Source of the DNA: Chrysoporthe austroafricana
Taxonomy: Eukaryota; Ascomycota; Sordariomycetes; Diaporthales; Cryphonectriaceae
Direction: 5' to 3'
Length of the DNA: 64,000 bases
Assembly (NCBI GenBank): GCA_001051155.2
Contig: JYIP02000004.1
Coordinates: 1,241,576 to 1,305,575, forward strand
The stretch's first letter is position 1, and every line of letters starts with the position of its first letter. A program made the position numbers and the translations under genes. Shown piece by piece: positions 1 to 10,043 of the stretch. The notes beneath the pieces were generated by a model. That model saw nothing but the letters and a program-made list of their open reading frames with translations. It ran no database searches and was not told where the DNA came from.

Positions 1-3000
1 GGCACAGATTGTACTTTCATGCAGGTTCGCTACCATGACCGGACTAGTGAAGTGCAACAATACCACAAAATATACGGACGTGGCGCTATAGCACTATTAC
101 GCAGTAAATTATACGGGATAACCCTAGGTCTGCATGGAAATTCGCTTAATCATATATTCCATACAATGGATTTCTTCCATCATGCTACATACAAGGATGC
201 ACGCTGGGGAATTACCTCTTATGCGCTGGGGACATCCCATGCCCGCTTGATTCCATGAGAAAGGGGGGCCTACTACTTACAAGACTTGTTACCAGGGCTC
301 TATTTCAGCCTCGCCGACGGCCAAAGACTTATGATGTCGTCGTCCAATCTTCTAAATCACGAACTTTCCGCCTCTGCTATTGGGTCTTAGACGCCTGGCA
401 AGTAGTAACACACTGAGACTTCGCGATGCGTTACGCCTGATGAGTGTCTGTCGAATAACCATTGTGCATTATGGCTACTAGTCTGGAGTCCAAGCTGCAC
501 AGAAGATTACTAGTGAGAAAGAGGAAAATTTGCAGCCTATGAGTGAGTTAAACATAATTATGTAAATGACTTCAACCAATGCAGCTTCTCAAAAGGATAC
601 ATACGCTTTCTATGGCAACCCAGACATAGACAAATTGAGATCCGATCAGCAAAGCTAAAGGTTATATACTAAACACGCCAGTATACCGCTAAGGAAGATC
701 GAACAACGAACGAAACACCATCAAGTCTACTACCATGTTATGCCATCAATTTGGGTATACCCTACTCTAAAGTCTGTTGCTCCTATCGCCGTCAGATGGT
801 TCACTACCTCCTACAGAGCTTCCGCCACGACCTAGCACGCTACCTCCCCCACCTCCTTGTTCAAAGCCACCTTCTCCATAAGCGAAACCTCCCACGACAG
901 CTGACCAATCGCGCAGCTTACGAAGCACGAAAGAATGTCAACACGTAAGGGGGTATCAGAAAAGGATATACCTCATGTCGAATACCTAGAATGGATGCCC
1001 TTATCACAACAGATCCTTCAAATGATATATTACACCGGAGAACGACCCAGGGAAGGCATACACCGACATAAGCATCTGAAAACCTCTAGTGGAAATGCAA
1101 ATTTGAAATATATCCTCAAAAACGGCTGTCGCTCCCTTCCTCTTCCCCCCCTCCCAAAAAAGAAAAATACGATTGCGATACCGTACTGATTGTTGTGCAA
1201 TTTGGTGACGTTGCTAAAGAAAAGAAATGCATGTCTCCGAATTTCGACCTGCCTAGGTAGTGGCAGTCTACAGTTAAGTGTATTGTAAACACCACGCTAT
1301 TCTTGGTCCCTTCATGGCCTCAAGTAGGCTCAGGGGACGCTGTATCACTACGAATGCGTCTATAGACTCGTTAGATACCATCTTCGGGACGCAGAGACCC
1401 CGTCGTCTGCTTAGCGTAGTCTTCCGTAGCTTTGACCTAATCTTAACATATGGCTTGTTAGGTACGCCTTAAAAGTGGATTCGAGGTAGTTGAGCCAAGA
1501 TATGGGAGTGTCATGCCATCTGCTGACGTGTGCGAAAGTTGCTTGGAATTCAACACCAAACCTCGTAGCCCCTTTAAGCTCGAGGTTCTTTTAAACCGCC
1601 ACAAGAATATCGTGCCATCGCGGGGAAGACATCCTATCAACTCGTATTTATCGAGTTCGCGGGAAAAGGGCCGCTCGACCTGGTACATAATGACAGCGGC
1701 AAAGGCCGAGCTCTCTCCTGATGCGAAATTCTTGATATATATCTGGCTCAAGGCGAAATTTGCTGGCGAGGATCAATTCAGGTCCGTACATGGTATGTCG
1801 ATTGAATTATGGTTGCCAATAGATTGCTTGTCCAGACGTAATCGGATTGTTAGGCACGTGATGTTGGATTGCTGGGTAGAGTAATGGGGAGTCTGAGTGC
1901 TGAAATGCGGCATCTAAACTGAGGTTGAAGGATGATGAGCTTTGTGCTGAAGACTTCGAAATTCGTTTGAAGGTAGGTCTAAGGCATTTTCCTCCTAGAG
2001 TGATAGTTCATCGTGCCTTCGCTTTTGGTTCACTAACAGACCGTTGTCGCCATAAGCTCCTGCTCATTGCAAGGCCATCGCCTCAATAGCTATTACCTAG
2101 TATCTGAGGCCCGGTGATACTTGATGGGTATGGCATAATTGTAAGGTAGTCTTAGACCGCCTGCATTTCTTGAAACACGGGCTCGCAAAGCAAGGAGGCT
2201 ATATGATTGCATTGACGACGTTCAATATGTTCGCCCAGTCTCATGATCACTTTTTGTTTCTTTTCCCCGAGAACTTTTTTTTTTTTTTTTTGCTATGCCC
2301 TGAACTGTGCTCACCATACGATGCACTCACCGTTCGACAGCCCATCTCGCCAAGACTCCTTGATTGCGAGCCACATTCTTTCCTCCTTTGGGATGGTCCG
2401 GTTCACATGCCTGTGGCAGCGGAGTAAGCGTAATTATCACGTAAATAGCACGTAATACGAACTTCGATCACTTTGATCAGGTAGTAGACCATGTAGTATG
2501 CGCTGGCTACAAATAACTAGTCCCTTTGCTGGCTAGATTGAAGGAATTCCAAACACTGCACACATCTTACCTTGGCCCCCTAGTATTAAGATCACTTCCA
2601 CAACACCGATTTCCCAAGAAATCGTATTCCTACCAAAGGCTCGCTGCTCGTCATGCACCAGCGCTTCGGTAAGAGGAAGATTGAAGATGAAATTCTTCCG
2701 TCAATGCCAGATAGGAAACGTCTAGCTAAGAAGATCCGTCTGCGCGTCACCGCGCTCGCTCGCAATATTGTTGATGGTCAAATTGATTCTCTCATAGGAA
2801 CTTCAGTCGCCCGGCCTACTTATCTTTCAAGGCAGTCATCGTCAACTCACTGTCTTGTTCCAAACAGTTGGGTAAAGCACAATTCGCAACGATTCGAGCC
2901 ATGGTCATGGTAATGCACTTTGGCGCTCGGTAGCACCATGAATCCGACTTCAACGAGCCAGAAGACCAGCCAGCTTCCTTGTGTGTGAGCCAGGGTCGGC

Positions 3001-3809
3001 GATATAGGCAAGCCCCCTATCATTCTGACTATTTCTTCAAGTGATAGCGTCTTGGCGATTTGGCTGTTGGTAGCCCAGCGGTTCGTCGAATTGACAATCA
3101 TTTTGCCGAGTTTTGCGTCATATGCTATCCCCTGAATTCGTCCGATGTCTCATCTAGGTTGATCTCTGCGGCGCAGACAGCGGCAGTGCTTGCGCATGAA
3201 GCAGCGACTCCACAGCACGACAAGGTTCACTCTATGTGCAGGCGATCGAAACATCTCATGTTTGACAGAAACAGGGAGAAAATCCCTGCAACACACCTTC
3301 CTCGAGCGCCTCGGATGACGTCCAATGACTCGTGGCCGCGCGCTCATCAACAACCTGAAGGGGTTCGTTCGTATGGACTGTCTTTGTGACCGGGTCTGCC
3401 GACTCGTATTGGAAATCCTCCCGGCACGTTTACTAGAAATCGATGCTTCAGGGGAAATTTTGACGTCAACTTTTCTTGTGCGTTCCTTTTTCCCGGTACA
3501 TTAAGTCGCATCGTGGTCGAGGCCTCCGCTAGGCGTGGTCTCCTTCTCCACCGTTTTTGCGGATCCTCGACATCCCCATGTTTTTGATCACGATTCTCCT
3601 GTGATTGTCTCTTTTGACTTTTCCTCGCTCAATTAAGCGTAACTTACTACGTTCTTGGTATCGAAATGTCTAATCGCAAGTGAGCATGTGAACGGCTGGG
3701 TACCAGAAACACGCCAGATGACACCAGACTACATACTATTCGCTATCCTAGGGCTTCACAAGGACTGTAGCTGGAGGGCGACCGCGACCTCGCAGTCCCA
3801 TTGGGGGCC
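1..3809. other. 5' region without a recognisable gene
   Basis: Short open frames occur on both strands (the longest is about 123 codons, at 1513-1884), but none has a recognisable domain, a plausible exon chain or a convincing coding pattern. A 17-base T run lies at 2275-2291. I see no RNA gene or intact mobile element. The stretch probably combines intergenic DNA, the promoter of the downstream surface-protein gene and possibly decayed sequence. Confidence 0.5.
2275..2291. repeat. poly-T tract (17 nt)
   Basis: Seventeen consecutive T residues in a gene-free area. Homopolymers of this size are common in fungal intergenic DNA and can also mark the tail of an old retroelement insertion. No such element is recognisable next to it. 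Confidence 0.85.
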
Positions 3810-5105
3810 ATGATGAGACTCCAGATCCTCCTCTCCTCTTCCCTCTATTACATCCTCCCTTTGACAACACCGGCACAATGCTCATCCGATATCGACTTCT
3901 CAGCATACCCAGCATCGGCAAGGACATGTCTCGAAGAAGCAGCGAGTGACTCTACCTGCACTGGAGACACAGTGGCAACGCAGAACCAATGCCTGTGCAG
4001 CAACACTGGAAATCTCGTACTCAACACGGCGGCATGCATTGGGGATCTGAGTGGCGACATATTGACCGAAGTGTACGAGCTCATGCAAGAGGGCTGCTCG
4101 AACGCAAAGACACCTCTGACCGTATCTGAGGCCGACTGGTTCAGGGCTTCGAATGGGACCACGGTGACGGTGACGAGCACCATCACGACGACTAGCGCTG
4201 GAGTTCTGACAACTTTTACCACCACGAGCACGAGCTCGCACATCGCCAGCATAGTCACGGCCACGGGCACTTCCGCGAGTTCAGACCAGGCTAGCTCCTC
4301 CGGAATGACGGCAAGCGCAAAGATAGGCGCAATCACATCGAGTGTCGCAGGCGCCTTGACGATCGCCTGTGTGGCATGCCTGGTCATCATGCTGAAGAAA
4401 CGAAGGATGGACAAGAAAGAACTGCGGGAAGCACTGAAAGCGGGGCGTAGCGGAGACGGGGGCAGGGACAACGATAAGTCTCTGCTCGACCCGGGGGCGA
4501 TGACACCGGGCATCAGCAGTCCGGCGGGACCGGGATATGAGGCGACCACGCTTGGAGCGAGCGTTATACCGCCAGCGCCGTCCCACTCGGGTCCAGTGTC
4601 GCCACAGGTATGGCGGTCGTTGTCGCAGACGGCCGGGCGAGGCACACCGGTGACACCAAGCGAGCTGCCCGGCTATCAACAGCCGTACGAGTTACCTGAT
4701 AGCCGTGGGCGGAGAAATCTGACACAATGGCCGTCGCCGGTATCCCAGGGGATGGGAACGATGGGTTCATGGTGTCCTTCACCCGTCTCCACGATTGCAC
4801 ACTCGAATACATTGGGGGCTTACGATAGCGGAACAAGTACGGGTGCACCGATATCGACGCTATCGACGCCATTATCAGGCCAAACCACGGGACCGGGGAC
4901 AATGTTGTCGAGTTGGGCGCACGAACGGCCGATACAGGAGGAGCCGTTCGAGCTGCCAGGCAACGAAGCACTGGACCCTATCGAGGCAGATTCTATACCC
5001 CTCACCAGGAGTCCTGAAAGGCAGTCGATGATGATCAGGCCAGCGCCACCAGAGTATACAGCGGGAGGATGGGTCGATCCTATAACAGATAAGCCGCCGA
5101 TCTGA
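3810..5105 (+). CDS. single-pass membrane surface protein with Cys-rich ectodomain
   Basis: This intronless gene encodes 431 aa. ATG at 3810 is chosen because the upstream in-frame codon is TTG. The order is: a hydrophobic signal peptide (about 1-23), a small ectodomain with seven Cys (about residues 24-96), a Ser/Thr-rich linker likely to be O-glycosylated (about 115-168), one transmembrane helix (about 174-195) followed by a KKRR stop-transfer cluster, and a long Pro/Ser/Gly-rich cytoplasmic tail. The Cys pattern includes a C-x-C pair and recalls CFEM-like extracellular domains, but it has one Cys fewer than the canonical eight, so I do not name it CFEM. The architecture (secreted head, mucin-like stalk, one helix, disordered tail) suits a wall sensor or surface receptor. 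That role is inferred. No adjacent gene shares its function. Confidence 0.8.
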   Translation: MMRLQILLSSSLYYILPLTTPAQCSSDIDFSAYPASARTCLEEAASDSTCTGDTVATQNQCLCSNTGNLVLNTAACIGDLSGDILTEVYELMQEGCSNAKTPLTVSEADWFRASNGTTVTVTSTITTTSAGVLTTFTTTSTSSHIASIVTATGTSASSDQASSSGMTASAKIGAITSSVAGALTIACVACLVIMLKKRRMDKKELREALKAGRSGDGGRDNDKSLLDPGAMTPGISSPAGPGYEATTLGASVIPPAPSHSGPVSPQVWRSLSQTAGRGTPVTPSELPGYQQPYELPDSRGRRNLTQWPSPVSQGMGTMGSWCPSPVSTIAHSNTLGAYDSGTSTGAPISTLSTPLSGQTTGPGTMLSSWAHERPIQEEPFELPGNEALDPIEADSIPLTRSPERQSMMIRPAPPEYTAGGWVDPITDKPPI

Positions 5106-5312
5106 AGAAACCTTCGGAAGTGCGGTCAGTGACTGCCGCGATTGTGAATGATAGGAGTGACTACGAAAGCTTACTTTATTCGATAATGAAATACGACTTC
5201 AACCCAGCAGCTCGATCAGCGGCAATATCCGTCTCAAGTATTAGATACCTTGAGAGAGGCCGGCAGTAAATTTGACCAGAGCTCCAGCCGCACGGAGCAC
5301 CATCTACCTAAA

Positions 5313-6564
5313 CTAATCATTTAACTCATGAGGACTAGGTTCAATACCGCTCCCGTCACCTTCAGGCCCAGCTTCCATTCTGTCGTTGGACACCTCCTGC
5401 TGGCTTAAGAGAGCCCTTCGATCCATCCGCTTTCTCCACGGCTTATAGATAATAACGGAGCCCACGCCGACAACAAGAAAAAGGCCACATATACTGCCGC
5501 CGATGATCTCGAAATTATCTCCTATGGTCTGAACGCCGTTCCAAAAGCTTCCCTCTGGTTCGGCGACATTGAGCACAAGAGTCAGAAGCTGTACAATGCC
5601 GATGAAAGCCGAGACCACGATCGTGATTCCGGTCAGAACGATCGAGTAATAGAGAATAGCGATATGATCCCTTGCGAAGGCCTTAGATGTGTACAGGGCC
5701 ATCATCAAAGCCCCGTCGGTAGTATCGAGCAGACACATGCCGGCTATATGCCTACGTCAGTATGGGGATGTACGTTCAAGATAAATATAGGGACTGACCG
5801 GTGAATAGGATCGGGAATATCAATATGAGCCACAGACTCGTTCCCGACGCCCCCTGGATACTGGCGATGCCTAAGATGGCGATCTCTGAGCTCGTGTCGA
5901 AGCCCAAGCCAAACATCACCCCCAGAGGGTACATCTTCCACGAACGATCCACGATTCGAAACATTTTGTGGAAGACGTTCGCTAAAAACCCCGCCCCCTC
6001 GAGGCTGAGCTGCCCGGCCGCCTCATCGTCCTGGGCGGGATCCTCGTCGCCACTCCGTTGTCGCTCGTGCTGCTCGTTCAACAGCTGTCTCAACCTGTTC
6101 ACCAGCCGATACAACACCCATGTGTTGCCGGCACAAAGGATCAACAAGAAAGCCGCGCTCACGCTCGTGCCGACAATGTTGCCGACCCTCTGAAATCCAT
6201 CGAAGCGCTCTCTCAGCGCCCCGCTTGTAGCAGCAACCACAACACAGGTAATGATCACAATGGTTGAGTGGCCTAGACTGAACCATGTACCGACGCTCAC
6301 TGGACGCTGGCCGGAAGCAATCAGCCGTCGAGTCATGAGGTCGATGGCGCTGATATGGTCCGCGTCCAGTGCATGGCGGAGGCCGAGTGTGTAGGACAGG
6401 ACGGCGGAGGAGATCAGCTTGGGGAAAAAATGCAGAACGACACCGATCGAGGCCCATACGATTGCATTAATGGCGATGAGAGAAAAAATCTGCCATGTGA
6501 CCGCCGGAGGCAGGGCACGGAGGGCCTTCGGGAGAGGAAGGCCGGAGACGGCGAAGCGGGGCAT
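5313..6564 (-). CDS. NiCoT-family nickel/cobalt transporter
   Basis: High-affinity Ni2+/Co2+ permease of the NiCoT (HoxN/NixA/Nic1) family, acting in the plasma membrane to supply metal for enzymes such as urease. There are two exons, 6564-5799 and 5743-5313. The 55-nt intron at 5798-5744 joins in phase to restore the family's AGMCL(I/L)DTTDGALM segment. The product is 398 aa. The helix II signature HX4DH is present (H64, D69, H70 in LGLRHALDADH). The second signature SLGHSTIV (97-104) and the LGFDTSSE motif are also present. ATG at 6564 is used because the longer frame begins with GTG. Hydrophobic segments cover most of the chain, and the C-terminus is short and charged. The annotation is firm. 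Choice between Ni and Co cannot be read from sequence. Confidence 0.93.
5744..5798 (-). other. intron of the NiCoT gene
   Basis: A 55-nt GT-AG intron (donor GTCAGT, acceptor TAG). Removing it joins ACC-G to CC-GGC in phase and restores the conserved helix sequence. Confidence 0.9.
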
Positions 6565-6633
6565 TCTGGTCTCGTTCCGGGGCGGCTTTAAACACGGAAA
6601 TTTGCACGGAAAAGAACCAAAGCTTAAGACCAC

Positions 6634-7442
6634 AAGCGTACGGCGTCATCAGGGCGGGACTATTTCCCACGGCGTTGATTTTTAGCTTGTTCGTGTGCAG
6701 TCGACCGTCCAGCCTGTCGTCAGTGAGCTCTCATGAAATTTTTTGAGCCTAAAGTGAGGAGGGGCCACAACGTCTATGGCGGCAGCCGACGATAAGCCTC
6801 TTTACGTGACCCTCCTGACTAACGCATCTTAGAACATGTCGCCCTGGCGGGCACTAGTGCGAGGAGATAAATTTTAGGCATCTGCTTCCCTAATAATAGT
6901 CCCATGCAGTTTGTTTGTGCTTGTATGACAGCAACTTTGACGGAGCCGGGGAATTCTATTATTTTTATCAATTTCTCGTGTTTTGAGTGTCGCATGACTG
7001 GGCTTCCACCCCAGCCTTCGACTGCTCGTCTTTGCGTAGCGTTGCTGTCTCATACTTTGGCGATCCTTTCCTCGGGCATCAGTCCATTTGAATAATGTAG
7101 CATCTCTCGAAACAGTAATGGTTGTCAGCTTTCCATTTTTGACTAGATGACCGCAGAATGCAACTGAGGATAAGGATGCAGTGTCTCTTGCGTCAGGTAA
7201 TTCATAGCGAGTTGAGATGTGTCGGTGATCAATCTCCGAGAATGATTTAACCGTTCCTATATTGAAAACATGGCTGCCGTTGAACCCCTGAACGGGCTAT
7301 ATGGAAGCAAAACATCCTCGTCGGATCAGGAGATCACAGATCGTAACGAACCCTCATTTGAGACCATGTAGATCACACGACATTCTGTGAACTCTTTAAC
7401 TTAACCAGAAATGCCATTTCGCTGGACACTCTTGAAGTACCT

Positions 7443-7485
<43 letters not shown>

Positions 7486-7949
7486 GTATATAACTGCACT
7501 TGGCATGGCCATGTTCTACCTACTTCAATTGCGATCCTGCGAACGTGCTGGATAGATATCTACCATAGCCGCGCATTGGTGCCTACTATTGAAACCTGGT
7601 ATCATCTTGGTGCTTGACAATATCCCACACTTCTGCTGTACCCGGTTTGAGATCAGCGGCTAGTCCGGCAGGGTGAATGTATCCATGGATATGCCCGAGG
7701 GCTTTCTGCCGGATAATTAGTGAGCTTCATATATCCCAAACAAAGACGCGGTTGCAGCATTGGACTCCACATACATCACGAATCTGGGAGAGATCGACGG
7801 CATGCACTTCTACAAAACGTCGAAGCATCATGTAGATGAGCGAACCGATGTTTATTGACTCAAGTGTCATAACCTTTCTGTTTGACCTGTGTTGTATGAG
7901 GACATTCGCATTCTCTCCAGTCAAAGGATCATCATTGTGGACACGGACA
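6634..7949. other. intergenic region between transporter and LPMO genes
   Basis: Divergent promoter space between the nickel transporter (minus) and the AA9 gene (plus). It carries an AAAG microsatellite at 7443-7485. No coding sequence is recognisable. Confidence 0.6.
7443..7485 (+). repeat. (AAAG)n microsatellite
   Basis: About ten uninterrupted AAAG units, lying some 470 bp upstream of the LPMO start codon. It is a purine-only tract of the kind that varies in length between strains and is common in fungal promoters. Confidence 0.95.
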
Positions 7950-8903
7950 ATGCCACCGTCGCTTAGTCGAACACTCCTTGCTGCTACTCTGATTCTCAGA
8001 GCAGCAGCACACTCTCATATCGATTATGTCCTCGTCAACGGTATTTCTTACCCAGGCTTCATCCCACAACTGGGTGCTGCCGGCAATCCGGCTGACACAG
8101 TCGGTTGGTTCGAAACCGCCACGGACGACGGTTTTGTCCCTCCGTCGAATTATACCACCCCAGATATCATCTGCCACCGCAACGGCGCCCCTCCACGTGC
8201 CCATGTACCGGTCGCACCTGGCGATAGAATTCACTTCCAATGGAATGGCTGGCCACTGTCGCATGATGGCCCCGTGTTGACCTACTTGGCTCTGTGTGAT
8301 TCCTCCAACACCAATACCAGCGATGGATGTGCTAGTGTCGACAAGACGAAGCTCGGATTCTTCAAGATCGACGACTCTGCGCCCGTCTTCCTTAACGAAA
8401 GCGGCGGGCCGCCAGGGTTCTGGGCCACGGAGGTCCTGATCGCGAACAACAACAGCTGGCTCATCGAAATACCCACGACACTGAGTCCAGGACCGTATGT
8501 GTTGAGGCACGAGATCATCGCACTACACTATGCCAATGTGACGAACGGGGCCCAGAACTATCCTCAGTGTTTCAACATCTGGGTGTCAGACAGCGTCAGT
8601 AACGCCACGCAGACTACGAGACCAGGGGCTGACCCGGTGGGGATACTGGCCACGGAATTCTATCATGAGGATGACCCAGGCATTTTGATCGACATTTATC
8701 AGACTTTGACAACGTATGCGATTCCTGGGCCTACAATGGCACCAAATGCGGCACCCATTCCAGTGTCCAGCCAAACAAACATGTTATGGGAGGCGGTTGG
8801 GACGCCTATTGTGGTCTCAGGGTGTACGACAGCTCCGTTTCCTCAAAACACATCAATGGTAAGTGCAGAGAGACGAGGGAAGGGCCATGAATTGGGGAGG
8901 TAG
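7950..8903 (+). CDS. AA9 lytic polysaccharide monooxygenase (secreted)
   Basis: Copper-dependent LPMO (AA9, former GH61) that oxidatively cleaves cellulose or related beta-glucans outside the cell. Translation from ATG 7950 gives a signal peptide of 20 aa ending AAA, so the mature enzyme begins at H21, the first ligand of the histidine brace. The second ligand is H105 (SHDGP). The axial Tyr and second-sphere Gln are Y204 and Q202 in AQNYPQC, and H193 (ALH) is the conserved second-sphere His. C75 and C207 fit the conserved disulfide. There is no CBM1. The 3' end is uncertain: a good donor (GTAAGT) lies at 8859 after codon 303, while reading through gives 317 aa ending at 8903. I could not find a convincing downstream exon. 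HSHIDYVLVNG is a slightly unusual N-terminus compared with HGxV of many members. Confidence 0.9.
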   Translation: MPPSLSRTLLAATLILRAAAHSHIDYVLVNGISYPGFIPQLGAAGNPADTVGWFETATDDGFVPPSNYTTPDIICHRNGAPPRAHVPVAPGDRIHFQWNGWPLSHDGPVLTYLALCDSSNTNTSDGCASVDKTKLGFFKIDDSAPVFLNESGGPPGFWATEVLIANNNSWLIEIPTTLSPGPYVLRHEIIALHYANVTNGAQNYPQCFNIWVSDSVSNATQTTRPGADPVGILATEFYHEDDPGILIDIYQTLTTYAIPGPTMAPNAAPIPVSSQTNMLWEAVGTPIVVSGCTTAPFPQNTSMVSAERRGKGHELGR

Positions 8904-10043
8904 GAAGAAAAATACGCTGCATTGGGCACAAAGCGGCTTTGCCCGGGAGCAGATTCGACACCTCTCATATCACACACGAAGCTTTGTCATGATTGACCCC
9001 TTAGCATGCTACTTATAAGTCCCTCTCATAAACACATACTCATATATTCCCACCTTGATCACCTTTTGTACTCTGTCTCTTTCTCTTTGTCCCTTATACG
9101 TGGGATTCTGTGATGGAAGCTATTACAGTGGGATCTAAATATCTTAGCTTAACAAACTGCTATCTGAAGCATTCATACCAGCCGTCGGACTTGAATAGTT
9201 TCAAACAAGCGCCTAAGTTCTAAATATTATTTGAGTTGTTTATCAAGATAGATCTCTGAAGGCTTCTCACAAGAGTCAAACCTACAGAGCTTGCCTCTGA
9301 TATGAACGAATATCATAGCGGCTTGCTCAAGCCTCAGATGATCGACAAACAAGCATGAGAGACCAAACGCCCGGAATTCCCAGCACATCACTGTGGACTT
9401 GGATGCGGTGAGGAGGCATGAAGCAATTGTAACGCCGAAGCCAAATACATTATTTGAGTGAAAAGCCTGTCGAACGGAATAAGTCTGAAGGAGTCAGGCT
9501 GCTATCCAGGCTACGGCAAGGAGGCTCTCTCATCCATCTTTTCGATCGTTGTACTCGTGTGTTTTTCAACTTTTAAATATTGGAAATCCCTCTTTGAATT
9601 CTGTCGGTGATGTTGTACCTCTATGTTCTAGGGCCTATAGCCTCGTCAAAATCTAATTGCCCTTTTGAAGAACACGCAACTAGTTCAGGTAGGGTAGACT
9701 CTTTTTGCTCCCTCCAAGTGTCTCCTACCATCTTCTGCTAGATAATCTAGACAGCGCGCGGCAAAATGGCTATGAACACGTCTCATATGGCTTGGACCTA
9801 AGTATAGTAACTGCGTACCTGAGAATCTAGGCGGACTCTAAGCCCCTTGTCGGTGAATACAGTACCAGTGAGTAACTAGGTACCTAGGTACCTACCCCGC
9901 CGCCACAGCGGGTGGAGCTCAAGCCACACTTGGAACTCCCAACCCCAACTCGACGTCGACTTCGGGTGGGAAAAAAAAAGTTCGACTCCCAAACTCGAGC
10001 CTTTCGGAGCATGTGAAAGTGGCATGCGACCAACAGTGCAATC
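8904..10043. other. intergenic region upstream of PUS1
   Basis: AT-rich DNA without a recognisable gene. Near its right end (9876-9896) lies a reiterated palindrome TACCTAGGTA/GGTACC, about 150 bp before the PUS1 start codon. An undetected terminal exon of the LPMO gene could lie at its left edge. Confidence 0.55.
9876..9896. promoter_or_regulatory. reiterated TACCTAGGTA palindrome in the PUS1 upstream region
   Basis: The sequence consists of overlapping copies of the self-complementary words TACCTAGGTA and GGTACC. The same 10-mer recurs at 26614-26623 and 44937-44946, always between genes. A role as a protein-binding site is inference from its symmetry and position. Confidence 0.35.

Noticed and set aside
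1513..1884. 123-codon frame with an ATG near the left end
   Set aside because: No domain, signal peptide or splice context, and an equally long frame on the other strand. Left unannotated.
3848..4971. Long antisense open frames opposite the surface-protein gene (up to 265 codons)
   Set aside because: Shadows of the sense gene caused by its GC-rich third positions. The sense strand has signal peptide, stalk and helix in order.
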